From Parcubacteria group bacterium (GTDB lineage Bacteria > Patescibacteriota > JABMPQ01), in assembly GCA_013202585.1 (NCBI GenBank), contig JABMPQ010000039.1, positions 1 to 51,410 of the forward strand: a stretch of DNA of 51,410 nt, written 5' to 3'. Below are positions 7,639 through 16,751 of this stretch, piece by piece (the stretch's first letter is position 1; each line of letters opens with the position of its first letter). The position numbers and the translations under genes are program-made. Below the pieces are notes generated by a model, which made no database searches, was not told the origin of the DNA, and was given only the letters and a program-made list of their open reading frames with translations.

Positions 7639-9567
7639 ATGACTACGGCCGAGCTAAGAAAAAAATACTTAGATTTTTTTAAGCAGAAAGGGCATGCTAT
7701 TATCCCTTCCGCTTCTTTGTTGCCGGAGAATGATCCGACTACTCTTTTTACTGGTTCCGGTATGCAGCCAATGATTCCTTACTTGCTGGGCGAAAAGCAT
7801 CCGCAGGGAGCACTTTTAGCTGATTCGCAGAAGTGTTTTCGCTCCCAGGATATAGATGAGGTGGGCGACAATCACCATACGACATTTTTTGAAATGCTAG
7901 GTAATTGGTCGTTGGGAGATTATTTTAAAGAGGAGCAAATCCCCTGGTTGTTTGAGTTTTTGACGGACGTGGTTGGATTGGATCCGGCGCGAATTTACGT
8001 TTCTGTTTTTAAAGGTAAAAATGAAATTGATATTCCACGGGATGAAGATTCGGCTCAACTTTGGCAGGATGTTTTTGCGGGGGCTGGCATTGAAGCTAAA
8101 ATAGTTGATGGAGCAGAAAAAAAGGGGATGCAAAAGGGAAGAATATTTTACTACGACGAAACGGAAAATTGGTGGTCGCGCAGTGGGGTGACAAGCAATA
8201 TGCCAGCGGGTGAGCCGGGTGGGCCGGACTCAGAGATTTTTTGGGATTTTGGGGAACAACTTGGCATTCATGAAAAGTCAGAATACAAAGATCAACCTTG
8301 CCATGTTAACTGCAATTGCGGTCGGTTTAATGAAATTGGCAATAGTGTCTTTATGCAGTACAGGAAGACTGATAGTGGCTTTGAATCATTGCCGCATCCC
8401 AATATTGACTTTGGTGGTGGTTTGGAGCGGATGGTGATGGCGAGCATTGATACGCCCGATGTTTTTAAGATTGATACTTTCGTGCCGGTTATTACTAAGA
8501 TTGAAGAAATTAGTGGGCAGAGTTATGATGCTGGTGACGAGAGTGTTATGAAAGCAATGCGGATTATTGCTGATCACATCCGGGCAGCGACGATGATTAT
8601 GGCCGATGTGAATGGCGTGGAACCTTCCAAAGCTGATCAGGGATATATGGTGCGGCGATTGATTAGGCGGGCAGTACGTTATGGTAAGCAGATTGGTATT
8701 GAGGAAGAGTCCTGGACTAAAGGAATTGCTGAAATTATAATTGACGATTACAAGGCTGTATATCCGGAGGTGGAGAAGAAGAAGGAGTTTGTGGTTAGTA
8801 GCTTAGAGGAAGAGGAGAAAAAATTTAGTAAGACATTGGCTAAAGGACTCAAGGAATTTAAAAAATGGCATTCAGACCCTGTGGTTTATTGGGAAAATGA
8901 GTCTGCTGGTAAAGTCAGCGAGAAAGTTGCGAACGCCGATAAAATTGTTCCGGGCTTTGTTGCATTTAGATTATTTACAACCTATGGCTTTCCTTTCGAA
9001 TTAATCAAAGAAATCGCCAACGAGAAAAACCTCAAAGTCGATGAGACAGGCTTTCAGCAAGAAATGAAAAAGCACCAAGCCCTCTCTCGTTCCGCCTCCG
9101 CTGGCAAATTTAAAGGGGGACTGGCCGATGCCGATGAACAAACTACCAAGCTGCACACCGCTACTCACCTGCTTCAAGCAGCGCTGCGGCAAGTGCTAGG
9201 TGACCATGTTCAGCAAAAGGGCAGTAATATTACGGCTGAGCGGCTGCGCTTTGATTTTAGTCATGGGGAAAAAATGACCCCGGAGCAGCTAACTGCTACC
9301 GAAAAGCTAGTCAACGAGTGGATTGTTGCCGAACTAGAAATAAAGTGTGAGGAGTTGCCTTACGATGAGGCTAAAAAGCGCGATGTAATTGGATTATTCG
9401 AAGACAAATACGGCGATAAGGTAAAAGTCTATGGTGTGGGCGATGTTTCTGGCGAGCTTTGCGGTGGTCCACATGTGAAAAATACTAAGGAATTAGGTAA
9501 ATTTAGGATTAAGAAAGAACAGTCTTCGGGAGCGGGGGTAAGGCGGATTAAGGCCGTATTAGGATAA
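7639..9567 (+). CDS. alaS: alanyl-tRNA synthetase, short form lacking the C-Ala domain
   Basis: The enzyme charges tRNA-Ala. The class II catalytic core is at the N-terminus (TGSGMQPM, FFEMLGNWSLGDYFK, then GGGLERMVM). The editing domain carries the zinc-binding pair HTATHLL (about 507-513) and CGGPHV (about 608-613). The protein ends right after the editing domain at 642 residues, whereas a typical bacterial AlaRS is about 870 and has an additional C-Ala/DHHA1 domain. The loss is consistent with genome streamlining. The start follows the coiled-coil gene by 4 bases with no Shine-Dalgarno sequence. A terminator follows. Confidence 0.96.
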   Translation: MTTAELRKKYLDFFKQKGHAIIPSASLLPENDPTTLFTGSGMQPMIPYLLGEKHPQGALLADSQKCFRSQDIDEVGDNHHTTFFEMLGNWSLGDYFKEEQIPWLFEFLTDVVGLDPARIYVSVFKGKNEIDIPRDEDSAQLWQDVFAGAGIEAKIVDGAEKKGMQKGRIFYYDETENWWSRSGVTSNMPAGEPGGPDSEIFWDFGEQLGIHEKSEYKDQPCHVNCNCGRFNEIGNSVFMQYRKTDSGFESLPHPNIDFGGGLERMVMASIDTPDVFKIDTFVPVITKIEEISGQSYDAGDESVMKAMRIIADHIRAATMIMADVNGVEPSKADQGYMVRRLIRRAVRYGKQIGIEEESWTKGIAEIIIDDYKAVYPEVEKKKEFVVSSLEEEEKKFSKTLAKGLKEFKKWHSDPVVYWENESAGKVSEKVANADKIVPGFVAFRLFTTYGFPFELIKEIANEKNLKVDETGFQQEMKKHQALSRSASAGKFKGGLADADEQTTKLHTATHLLQAALRQVLGDHVQQKGSNITAERLRFDFSHGEKMTPEQLTATEKLVNEWIVAELEIKCEELPYDEAKKRDVIGLFEDKYGDKVKVYGVGDVSGELCGGPHVKNTKELGKFRIKKEQSSGAGVRRIKAVLG

Positions 9568-9581
9568 ATACACATTATATA

Positions 9582-9616
9582 TAACAGGCAGCTATTTGAT
9601 CCGCCTGTTATTTTTA
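9582..9616 (+). terminator. Rho-independent terminator after alaS
   Basis: TAACAGGC (9582-9589) pairs with GCCTGTTA (9603-9610), followed by TTTTTA. Confidence 0.8.
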
Positions 9617-9630
9617 TTTACCAGCATTCA

Positions 9631-9639
9631 TGGTATAAT
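9631..9639 (+). promoter_or_regulatory. extended -10 promoter for the FtsA/PilM-like gene
   Basis: TGGTATAAT is a perfect extended -10 element (TGnTATAAT). No convincing -35 is present 17 bases upstream, which is usual for extended -10 promoters. Confidence 0.6.
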
Positions 9640-9687
9640 ATCCTGGCAGCTGGTAGTAACTAACTACGGGCAGTTTGTAATATAGTT

Positions 9688-10950
9688 ATGGGAATTTTTG
9701 ATAAAATAATTCGGCGGGAGAAGGTAGGGCATCACGCCTTAGCTTTAGACATTGGTACCGAAGTGGTAAAAGCTTTAATATTCGAAATAGACGCTGCTGA
9801 AGGCAAAGGAAAGGTGGTCGGAGTAGGTCGTCGACAGCAACGATTGGGCGATATGCAAGCGGGAGGAGTAACTGACATTGAGGGAGTGGTGCGTACTTGC
9901 GAAAAAGCACTAGAAGAAGCGGCTGAAGAAACTAAAGTGCGACCTGATCAAATCATTCTGGGTATTGCGGGTGAGTTGGTCAAGGGTACCACCACCACAG
10001 TGCATTATGAGCGCCTAAAGCCAAAGTCGAAGATTGACCTATCTGAATTGAAAAATATTATCCACAAGGTGCAATGGAAAGCCTTTGATAAAGTACGCAA
10101 ACAGCTTTCTTGGGAAACCGGACACAACGAGATGGATGTTCGTCTTATCAACGCGGCCATTGTTGATGTGAAAATCGATGGCTACAAAATTACTAACCCC
10201 CTTGGCTTTCAAGGTAAGGACGTTTCAATTTCTATTTTTGATGCCTATGCTCCTCTAGTTCATCTCGGAGCACTACAAACTATTGCTACTGAGCTAGATA
10301 TGGATCTACTTTCGATTGCGGCTGAGCCCTATGCTGTAGCGCGTTGTGTTGGTTCTGAAGACTCAGTCGAATTCAATGCTGTCTTTATGGACGTTGGCGG
10401 CGGTACGACTGATATTGCGGTAGTGCGAAACGGGGGATTAGAAGGAACTAAGATGTTTGCTTTAGGCGGACGAGCTTTTACCAAACGAGTAGCGAATGAG
10501 CTAGGCATCAGTTTCACCGAAGCGGAAAAGGTAAAAATCGATTATTCTAAAGGATCTTTAACAACGCAAAAAACACGCCAGGTAAAAAATATTTTGGACG
10601 CTGATTGTAAAGTCTGGTTATCGGGAGTAGAACTGGCTCTAAGTGAGTTTTCTAACATAGATCTTTTGCCAGCTCGTATTTTACTTTGTGGTGGAGGCAG
10701 TGTTTTGCCGGGGATCAAGTCTTCCCTATTATCCGAAACCTGGACGAAAAATTTGCCCTTTGCTAAGCCGCCTCGAGTTTCTTTTATCCAACCTAAAGAT
10801 GTGGCTAATATTGTTGATGAAACTGGCAAGTTGATTAATCAACAGGACATTACGCCAATGGCTTTGGCAAATTTAGCCATCGATTTAGCTGGCGAAGAAG
10901 ATATCTTGCATCGGGCTCTACGCAAAGTAGTAAGGATAATGCAGACCTAA
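9688..10950 (+). CDS. FtsA/PilM-like actin-fold ATPase
   Basis: Actin/HSP70-fold motifs are clear: LDIGTEVVKALIF near residues 20-32 (phosphate 1), MDVGGGTTDIAVV near 234-246 (phosphate 2) and LLCGGGSVLPGI near 332-343 (adenosine). An inserted domain follows the first motif (IILGIAGELVKG), as in FtsA and PilM, which have an SHS2-type insertion. FtsA tethers FtsZ to the membrane and PilM is the cytoplasmic ring component of type IV pili. The C-terminus ends in a basic helix (LHRALRKVVRIMQT) that could serve as an amphipathic anchor. No pilN/pilO or ftsZ follows, so the choice between the two roles is open. The next gene starts 7 bases downstream. Confidence 0.75.
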   Translation: MGIFDKIIRREKVGHHALALDIGTEVVKALIFEIDAAEGKGKVVGVGRRQQRLGDMQAGGVTDIEGVVRTCEKALEEAAEETKVRPDQIILGIAGELVKGTTTTVHYERLKPKSKIDLSELKNIIHKVQWKAFDKVRKQLSWETGHNEMDVRLINAAIVDVKIDGYKITNPLGFQGKDVSISIFDAYAPLVHLGALQTIATELDMDLLSIAAEPYAVARCVGSEDSVEFNAVFMDVGGGTTDIAVVRNGGLEGTKMFALGGRAFTKRVANELGISFTEAEKVKIDYSKGSLTTQKTRQVKNILDADCKVWLSGVELALSEFSNIDLLPARILLCGGGSVLPGIKSSLLSETWTKNLPFAKPPRVSFIQPKDVANIVDETGKLINQQDITPMALANLAIDLAGEEDILHRALRKVVRIMQT

Positions 10951-10957
10951 ATTCAAT

Positions 10958-12790
10958 ATGAACGATAAAGTATATTTAGAGACAGACGAAGAAATAACTT
11001 CGGCGATAGATAAAGTTGCCAGTGCTACCAGTAGCACTGTTTATGTTTTAGTACCGCGGCGAGCTTCGATTGTCCAAAGTATTGTTAATTTAAAACTACT
11101 ACAACGACAAGCTAGTCTTTTAAAGAAAAAAGTAATTTTGGTGACAACTGACGCGGCGGGTCGAGGTTTAGCTCGTAAGGCCGGCTTGGCTACTCAAACC
11201 AAGCTTTCTAACTGGACGAAAAAAGATAAGGCGAAAGAAGGAGAGCCAGTTTTATCACCAGGGGCAATTGAAGAAGATGATACTGATGTTGAGCAAGAAG
11301 ACTTCCTCGAAAACAACGAAGATATTATTGCTGAACCGGTTGACGATGACACTTCCCAAAAAATCGAACTAGGTGGTTTTCGTGGTTTAAGTCGGAAAAT
11401 CAAGCAGCCAATCAAGGAGTCTCCCCCGCCCGAAATAACCAAAGAACCTTCTGCTTGGAGTAAAATATTAGCTGTTACCAAGCAAGAAAAAGAATCTCAG
11501 CGTTCAGTCGCTAAGAAAAAATCGCCAGAACCAGAGGCTATTAAACCAGAAAAATCTCACCCCATTTCGCCTAAAAAATCTAAAAAAAGTCGTTCGGGAA
11601 AAGTATTTTTGCTGCCCTCTCTGAGTATTAAGTCATTCTCCCTCTTTTTTATTACTAGTCTGGTAGTTTTAGGGGTCGTTTTTTTCCTGGTGCTACCCAA
11701 AGCCGAAATCTCACTGGTTTCCAAAACTGAGCCTTTTTCTACTTCTTTTGACCTGGTAGTCAGTCAAAATATTTCCAGTATTGACAGTGACAAAACAATA
11801 ATCCCGGGAACATTAGTATCAGCCGAAAGCAAGAGTGATAAAAAAAAGTTTGCCGCCACTGGTGAAAAAGAAGTAGGTGATAAAGCTCGTGGTCAAGTAA
11901 CTTTTTATAATAGTTTCTCTTCCGAATCACAGTCCTTGCCCGCCGCAACCCAAATTATGACTAATGGATTGATTTTTGTGACTTTGCAGGATGTGGTAGT
12001 ACCTGGGGCGCAGGTAGAAGGAGGAGAAGCCATTTCCGGACAAGTTAAGGTACGGGTAGAAGCAGAAACACCTGGCGATAATTACAATATCGGTGCCTCC
12101 CGTTTTGTTATCACTAGTCTACCTAAAAGTAAACAAAGTGATATTTATGGTAAAAGCACAGCTCAATTCACTGGTGGTTCATCGCAAAAAGTAAAAGTAG
12201 CTTCGATTGAAGATTTGGATCATGCCCGTGACGCTTTATTTGTCGAAGCAGTTGATGAAGCCATTAAAGAGTTGGAAGAAGGATGGGATAGTGATAAGAT
12301 GTTAGTTCGAGATTTATTGGAGAAGGAAATTGTCGAAACAGAATCAAGTGTTGAAGCTGAGACGGAAGGGGATGACTTTGAAATGAAGGTGACTGTTAAA
12401 GTCTCTGGTTTTGCTTTCCAGAAAGATGACCTGGCCCAATTACTGTCAGGAAAATTTGATCAGTTGTTACCATCGGAAAAATATGTTGTCGATCAGAGCG
12501 TGGCCGAAGGTATCGCTTTCGAGAGGATCGAGCAGGATTTTGGAAAAGAGGAAGCTCTGACTACTAAAGTAGTGGTGAATAAAGAAGTGGCTTGGCAGGT
12601 AAATGAGCAAAAAATAAAAAGAGATATTAAAGGTAAAAGTGAACAAGAAGCTAAAGATTATATTTTGAATGATTCCAACATAATAAGTGTGGAAATTTCC
12701 TTCTGGCCGTTTTGGGTTAATAAGGTGCCAAAAACAGAGAAAAAAATTGAAATTATGCTTGACAAGGACAGAATTGTTGATAGTATGTAA
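10958..12790 (+). CDS. baseplate-J-like single-span membrane protein
   Basis: The 610-aa protein has a cytosolic N-terminal alpha/beta region (about 1-90), an acidic then Lys/Pro-rich linker (about 90-222), one membrane span near 227-248, and a long extracytoplasmic part. The region near residues 300-420 (KARGQVTFYNSFS, then GDNYNIGASRF) resembles the baseplate J/gp47 family as annotated in many Patescibacteria; this is pattern memory, not a search. It is 7 bases downstream of the actin-fold ATPase gene. The pair could form an envelope-spanning complex like PilM with its membrane partner, which is inference. No phage genes are nearby. Confidence 0.6.
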   Translation: MNDKVYLETDEEITSAIDKVASATSSTVYVLVPRRASIVQSIVNLKLLQRQASLLKKKVILVTTDAAGRGLARKAGLATQTKLSNWTKKDKAKEGEPVLSPGAIEEDDTDVEQEDFLENNEDIIAEPVDDDTSQKIELGGFRGLSRKIKQPIKESPPPEITKEPSAWSKILAVTKQEKESQRSVAKKKSPEPEAIKPEKSHPISPKKSKKSRSGKVFLLPSLSIKSFSLFFITSLVVLGVVFFLVLPKAEISLVSKTEPFSTSFDLVVSQNISSIDSDKTIIPGTLVSAESKSDKKKFAATGEKEVGDKARGQVTFYNSFSSESQSLPAATQIMTNGLIFVTLQDVVVPGAQVEGGEAISGQVKVRVEAETPGDNYNIGASRFVITSLPKSKQSDIYGKSTAQFTGGSSQKVKVASIEDLDHARDALFVEAVDEAIKELEEGWDSDKMLVRDLLEKEIVETESSVEAETEGDDFEMKVTVKVSGFAFQKDDLAQLLSGKFDQLLPSEKYVVDQSVAEGIAFERIEQDFGKEEALTTKVVVNKEVAWQVNEQKIKRDIKGKSEQEAKDYILNDSNIISVEISFWPFWVNKVPKTEKKIEIMLDKDRIVDSM

Positions 12791-12855
12791 AGCAGTCGAT
12801 AAATAGTTCAATTGAAATCGTTTAAAGGGTTTTTTAATTACCTTTACCTTTTTTT

Positions 12856-13152
12856 ATGGCAAAACGTCGCTTCCGAAAAAGAAAGAAAGACAATAAAAAG
12901 AATAAGTCAGTAGTGGTGGAAGAACCGGTCCAGAAGCCGGCTCGGAAGAATGTTATTGAAGTAGAAGGAATAGTGTTAGAAACGCTACCGGATGCGAAGT
13001 TCAAGATTAAGCTTGATAATGGCCAAGAGGTGTTAGGACATGTCTCGGGGAAAATGCGGATGTATTTAATCAAGGTTTTACCAGGTGATAGGGTAATAAT
13101 GGAAATGACCCCTTATGATTTAACTAAGGGGAGAATAACTAAAAGATGCTAG
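12856..13152 (+). CDS. infA: translation initiation factor IF-1 with a basic N-terminal extension
   Basis: IF-1 binds the ribosomal A site during initiation. The OB-fold body covers residues 33-98 ([20 protein letters not shown] through [11 protein letters not shown]) and matches the usual 72-residue protein. About 30 extra Arg/Lys-rich residues precede it. The ATG used has no Shine-Dalgarno sequence. No in-frame ATG lies next to the canonical start, so the extension appears genuine. It heads the alpha ribosomal operon, with rpmJ 1 base downstream. Confidence 0.93.
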   Translation: MAKRRFRKRKKDNKKNKSVVVEEPVQKPARKNVIEVEGIVLETLPDAKFKIKLDNGQEVLGHVSGKMRMYLIKVLPGDRVIMEMTPYDLTKGRITKRC

Positions 13153-13153
13153 T

Positions 13154-13267
13154 ATGAAAGTACGAACTTCGGTAAAAAAAATTTGTGATAAGTGTCGGGT
13201 TGTTCGTCGCAAAGGGACGGTATATGTAGTTTGCGATAATCCTCGGCATAAGCAGAGGCAAGGTTAA
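13154..13267 (+). CDS. rpmJ: 50S ribosomal protein L36
   Basis: The 37-codon ORF starts [20 protein letters not shown] and ends PRHKQRQG. It carries the zinc-ribbon ligands C11, C14, C27 and H32 of the zinc-binding L36 form. It lies between infA and rpsM, its standard place in bacterial alpha operons, and begins one base after the infA stop. Confidence 0.96.
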   Translation: MKVRTSVKKICDKCRVVRRKGTVYVVCDNPRHKQRQG

Positions 13268-13309
13268 TTGTCTAATATCTGCGATCTATTGTCTAATATC
13301 TGAAATCTA
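13268..13309. repeat. two 21-bp tandem units in the rpmJ-rpsM gap
   Basis: 13268-13288 and 13289-13309 are consecutive 21-base units that differ at two positions (TTGTCTAATATCTG then CGATCTA or AAATCTA). They fill the gap between rpmJ and rpsM. The same short words (ATCT, TCTA, AATCTA) make up the 22139-22220 gap. Confidence 0.8.
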
Positions 13310-13316
13310 ATAATAT

Positions 13317-13706
13317 ATGGCGAGAATTGCTGGGGTTAACATTCCCCTAGATAAAAAAATAGAAGTGGCTCTGACCTACATTTATGGTATTGGTCAATCT
13401 TTAAGTAAAGAGATAATTACCAAGGCAGACGTTGATCCGGAGAAAAAAGTTAAAGAACTGTCCGAACCAGAAATAAATGATTTGCGAAAGTCAATTGAGA
13501 GCAATTACAAGGTAGAAGGAGAATTGCGACGAGTTATTTTATTGAACATTAAGCGTCTGAAAGAAATAAATTGTTATCGGGGTGGACGACACGTTAAAGG
13601 TTTACCGTCTAGGGGACAAAGAACCAAAACTAATTCTCGTACTGTTCGGGGCAATGTTAGGAAAACAGCTGGTAGTGGGCGTAAGCAGTCAGCCCAAAAG
13701 ACCTAG
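13317..13706 (+). CDS. rpsM: 30S ribosomal protein S13
   Basis: S13 sits in the head of the small subunit and contacts the P-site tRNA. The sequence begins MARIAGVNIPLDKKIEVAL and carries the conserved YRGGRHVKGLPSRGQRTKTN segment near the C-terminus, followed by the basic tail. Length (129 aa) is slightly above the usual 118-122. It is in the standard order rpmJ-rpsM-rpsK. Confidence 0.97.
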   Translation: MARIAGVNIPLDKKIEVALTYIYGIGQSLSKEIITKADVDPEKKVKELSEPEINDLRKSIESNYKVEGELRRVILLNIKRLKEINCYRGGRHVKGLPSRGQRTKTNSRTVRGNVRKTAGSGRKQSAQKT

Positions 13707-13721
13707 TTAATAATAATATTT

Positions 13722-14249
13722 ATGGCCGAAAAAGCCGATAAAAAAGAAGAAAAATCACCAGTGAAGTCTACTGATGATAAAAATAAAGCTAAGACTCAGT
13801 CCCAGTCAAAGACTAAGGCTAAGCCGGAAAAGGCGGCTAAAGCTGAGACGGAGACCCAAGTTAAAGCTAAAAAGAGTCCTGCCCGGAAGAGTCAGATGAG
13901 AAAGTTGACTCGGGGTAAGGTTTTTATCAAATCAACTTATAATAATACGGTTGTTACCGTCACAGATTTACAAGGAAATGCGGTGGCCTGGCAAAGTGCG
14001 GGTTCTCTCGGGTTTAAGGGGGCGAAGAAATCTACTCCCTATGCAGCTACCCAGGTAGTTAAACAAGTGATTGATAAAGTAAAGGACACTGGCCTCAGCG
14101 ATGTTGACGTATTTGTTAGAGGAATCGGTGGCGGACGAGAATCGGCAGTGAGAGCTTTACATAATTATGGGTTGGTAGTTAATTCTATTAAGGACGTCAC
14201 TCCCGTACCACACAATGGCTGTCGTCCTAAGAAAGTGCGTCGCGTTTAA
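13722..14249 (+). CDS. rpsK: 30S ribosomal protein S11 with a long Lys/Ala-rich N-terminal extension
   Basis: The S11 core runs from about residue 60 (KVFIKSTYNNTVVTVTDLQG) to the end (HNGCRPKKVRRV) and is complete. It is preceded by about 55 residues of low-complexity Lys/Ala/Ser/Glu/Gln sequence. Typical S11 is about 129 aa; this one is 175. The ATG at 13722 lies 16 bases after rpsM and no better internal start is evident. Confidence 0.96.
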   Translation: MAEKADKKEEKSPVKSTDDKNKAKTQSQSKTKAKPEKAAKAETETQVKAKKSPARKSQMRKLTRGKVFIKSTYNNTVVTVTDLQGNAVAWQSAGSLGFKGAKKSTPYAATQVVKQVIDKVKDTGLSDVDVFVRGIGGGRESAVRALHNYGLVVNSIKDVTPVPHNGCRPKKVRRV

Positions 14250-14270
14250 TTATTTACCAGACAGAACAAT

Positions 14271-14903
14271 ATGGCCAGAAATTTAGATCCTAAATGTAAA
14301 CGGTGTCGGCGAGAGGGCGAGAAACTCTTCTTGAAAGGGGAACGTTGTTTTACGCAAAAATGTGCGGTAGTAAAACGAAATTATCCCCCCGGACAAGCTG
14401 GTCCAAACCAGACGAGGAATAAAGTGTCTGAGTTTGGCATACAGTTACGAGAGAAACAGAAAGCCAAGAAATTATATGGCATATTAGAGAAGCCATTACG
14501 CAATTATTTTCGCGAGGCAAACAAGCAAAAGGGAGCTACTGGCGAAACTTTGATTCGTCTTTTGGAAATGCGACTCGACAATGCTGTTTTTCGTTTATCT
14601 TTTGCCAAATCGCGTTCGTTAGCGAGGCAGATGGTATCGCACGGTCATATTTTAGTAAATAGCAAGAGAGTTTCGATTCCTTCCTATCAAGTAAAGGTTG
14701 GTGATGTGGTTGAGGTAGGAGAAGGCGCTAGAAAAAAGAAGGGATTTGCCAATTTAGTTGAAGAGATTAGTAAAGAAGAGATCCCCAAATGGCTCGAAAT
14801 TGATTCTAAGGGGGCTAAGGGGACGGTAATACGTGAGCCCGTGACTGATGACATTGGCCATAAAATAAATACTAGTATCATTGTGGAGTATTATTCTCGC
14901 TAA
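14271..14903 (+). CDS. rpsD: 30S ribosomal protein S4
   Basis: S4 is a primary 16S rRNA-binding protein that nucleates small-subunit assembly. The N-terminal four-cysteine zinc motif is intact (C9 and C12 in CKRC, C22 and C26 in CFTQKC), and the S4 RNA-binding domain follows (RLDNAVFRLSFAKSRSLARQ). Length is 210 aa, as expected. It sits between rpsK and rpoA, as in other bacteria. The 76-base gap to rpoA contains a small hairpin that could be regulatory. Confidence 0.97.
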   Translation: MARNLDPKCKRCRREGEKLFLKGERCFTQKCAVVKRNYPPGQAGPNQTRNKVSEFGIQLREKQKAKKLYGILEKPLRNYFREANKQKGATGETLIRLLEMRLDNAVFRLSFAKSRSLARQMVSHGHILVNSKRVSIPSYQVKVGDVVEVGEGARKKKGFANLVEEISKEEIPKWLEIDSKGAKGTVIREPVTDDIGHKINTSIIVEYYSR

Positions 14904-14936
14904 TTGTTCTAATTAGATCATATATATTTACAATTC

Positions 14937-14953
14937 TGCAGCTAGTTGCTGCA
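14937..14953 (+). promoter_or_regulatory. small hairpin in the rpsD-rpoA gap
   Basis: TGCAGC (14937-14942) pairs with GCTGCA (14948-14953) around a 5-base loop, about 27 bases before the rpoA start. There is no T tract, so it is not a terminator. An attenuation or mRNA-processing role is only a possibility. Confidence 0.3.
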
Positions 14954-14979
14954 ATAACTCAATTAAGAAGAAAAACACT

Positions 14980-15936
14980 ATGCAAGAAATCACTTTACCC
15001 AGCAAAATAAAGCTAGAAGAGAAAGGCGATAATGAAGCAGCCGTTATTGTTGAGCCTTGCTATCCGGGCTATGGTACCACACTGGGCAACGCTATGCGCC
15101 GAGTATTATTGTCATCGTTACCAGGAGCGGCGGTATCAGCCGTTAAGATTAAAGGAGTCGACCACGAATTTTCTACCATCGAAAATATCAAGGAAGACGT
15201 AGTCGAAATTATCATGAATCTGAAGTCTCTACGCTTAGCATTGTTTACAGAAGAACCAATAAAATTAAAATTAGTAGGTAAGGGTTCTAAGGAGATGAAA
15301 GCAGGTGATATTGAAACTTCCGCTGACGTAAAGATTGCCAATCCTGACCTAGTAATTGCTACTGGTACTCATAAGAGCGTCGAACTAGAAATGGAAATTA
15401 CAGTTGAGAAAGGAAGAGGCTATGTGCCCACTGAACAAAAAAGCGCCAAAGATCTAGATGTCGGGACAATACTAGTGGATTCTATTTTTACCCCGGTACT
15501 AAAAATCGGTTACGAAGTAGAAAATATCCGATTAGGAAAACGAACTGACTATGACAAATTGGTTATAGATATAAAAACTGATGGTACTGTAGCCCCTCTA
15601 GACGCTTTTAATGATGCCGCCAAAATATTGGTAGACCAATTCACTTTTTTGGCTAGTCCCGAAGAAGCTATCAAAAAGGGCGAAGAGGCTGAAAAGCAGG
15701 AACTAGAGGAGAAGCAGGCCAAAGAAAAAGGAGATGAGGGGACAGGAACACCAATCCAGGAACTCAATTTTTCTACCCGGACTTTTAATGCTCTCAGTAA
15801 AGCTAAAATCAGAACTATTGATGATCTAGCCCAAAAGACCGAGAAAGATTTATTGTCACTGGATGGCTTGGGACAAACGGCTTTAGACGAAATCAAACGG
15901 GCTCTCAAAAAGATTGATTTAACTCTACCAGAATAA
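14980..15936 (+). CDS. rpoA: RNA polymerase alpha subunit
   Basis: The N-terminal assembly domain (about 1-230) contains the conserved EPCYPGYGTTLGNAMRRVLL segment. After a charged linker (about 230-250, Glu/Lys-rich) comes the C-terminal DNA- and activator-contacting domain (SKAKIRTIDDLAQKTEKDLL, then GLGQTALDEIKRAL). Length (318 aa) is normal. It is followed 3 bases later by rplQ. Confidence 0.98.
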   Translation: MQEITLPSKIKLEEKGDNEAAVIVEPCYPGYGTTLGNAMRRVLLSSLPGAAVSAVKIKGVDHEFSTIENIKEDVVEIIMNLKSLRLALFTEEPIKLKLVGKGSKEMKAGDIETSADVKIANPDLVIATGTHKSVELEMEITVEKGRGYVPTEQKSAKDLDVGTILVDSIFTPVLKIGYEVENIRLGKRTDYDKLVIDIKTDGTVAPLDAFNDAAKILVDQFTFLASPEEAIKKGEEAEKQELEEKQAKEKGDEGTGTPIQELNFSTRTFNALSKAKIRTIDDLAQKTEKDLLSLDGLGQTALDEIKRALKKIDLTLPE

Positions 15937-15939
15937 AAG

Positions 15940-16296
15940 ATGCGACACCGGAAAAATAAGCGAAAAATTAAAGGGAAGGCTACTACTGGCCGAGAAAATC
16001 TAGTGTATCGTAATCTAGCGGCTTCTTTGCTTGTTAATGAAAAAGTAAAGACTACAACTAAGAAAGCTCGCTTAGTTCAACCTTTAGTAGAAAAAATTAT
16101 TACTATTAGTCGCCAGAGTGATTTGAGTACTAAGCGACGTTTACACAATATGCTTAGGAGTAAAGAGGCGGAAAAGAAGGTACTGACTGAATTGGGTAAA
16201 AAGTATAAGGACAGAAAAGGTGGCTATACCAGAATACTTAAGCTTGGTTGTCGTCAAGGTGATGGAGCCGAGGTGGTGCAAATCGAATTAGTATAG
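15940..16296 (+). CDS. rplQ: 50S ribosomal protein L17
   Basis: The protein starts MRHRKNKRKIKGKATTGREN and has the L17 core (NLAASLLVNEKVKTTTKKAR) and the C-terminal GGYTRILKLGCRQGDGAEV signature. Length (118 aa) is normal. It directly follows rpoA, the standard end of the alpha operon. Confidence 0.97.
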   Translation: MRHRKNKRKIKGKATTGRENLVYRNLAASLLVNEKVKTTTKKARLVQPLVEKIITISRQSDLSTKRRLHNMLRSKEAEKKVLTELGKKYKDRKGGYTRILKLGCRQGDGAEVVQIELV

Positions 16297-16319
16297 TGAT
16301 TACAATCTGATACTTTATT

Positions 16320-16745
16320 ATGAAAAAATCCCCAGCAAAAAATAAGCAGCAGTCCGAGGAAGGCAATTGGTACTTGATTGATGCCAAGCAAGCCTCTTTG
16401 GGTAGAATGGCTACTCAGATTTCGGGGTACTTAACTGGAAAAAATCGACCTGATTATTCACCTCATGAAGACAAAGGAGGCTACGTGGTAATTATTAATG
16501 CTGATAGGTTAAATATTTCGGCTAAGAAATCGGCTGGCAAGCTGTATCATCATTATTCTGGCTATCCAGGCGGGTTAAAGACAAAGAGCTTGGCGGAAAA
16601 GTTAGAGCAGCACGGATCAACTTGGGTAGTGCGAGAGGCGGTACGGGGAATGTTGCCTAAGAATAGATTACGCAAAGGTCGTTTGGCCAGATTAAAAGTT
16701 TACGGTGGCACTGAACATCCTCACCAAGATAAGATAAAAAAGTAA
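16320..16745 (+). CDS. rplM: 50S ribosomal protein L13
   Basis: An early-assembly large-subunit protein. The L13 motifs WYLIDAKQASLGRMATQIS, a GKNRPDY segment and the VRGMLPKNRLRKGRL block are present. Length is 141 aa. It is paired with rpsI 6 bases downstream, the usual rplM-rpsI couple, here attached to the alpha operon. Confidence 0.97.
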   Translation: MKKSPAKNKQQSEEGNWYLIDAKQASLGRMATQISGYLTGKNRPDYSPHEDKGGYVVIINADRLNISAKKSAGKLYHHYSGYPGGLKTKSLAEKLEQHGSTWVVREAVRGMLPKNRLRKGRLARLKVYGGTEHPHQDKIKK

Positions 16746-16751
16746 TAATTT

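Noticed and set aside
10958-12790. Prophage baseplate gene
   Set aside because: The protein is membrane-anchored, lies beside an actin-fold ATPase and ribosomal genes, and no other phage gene is present.
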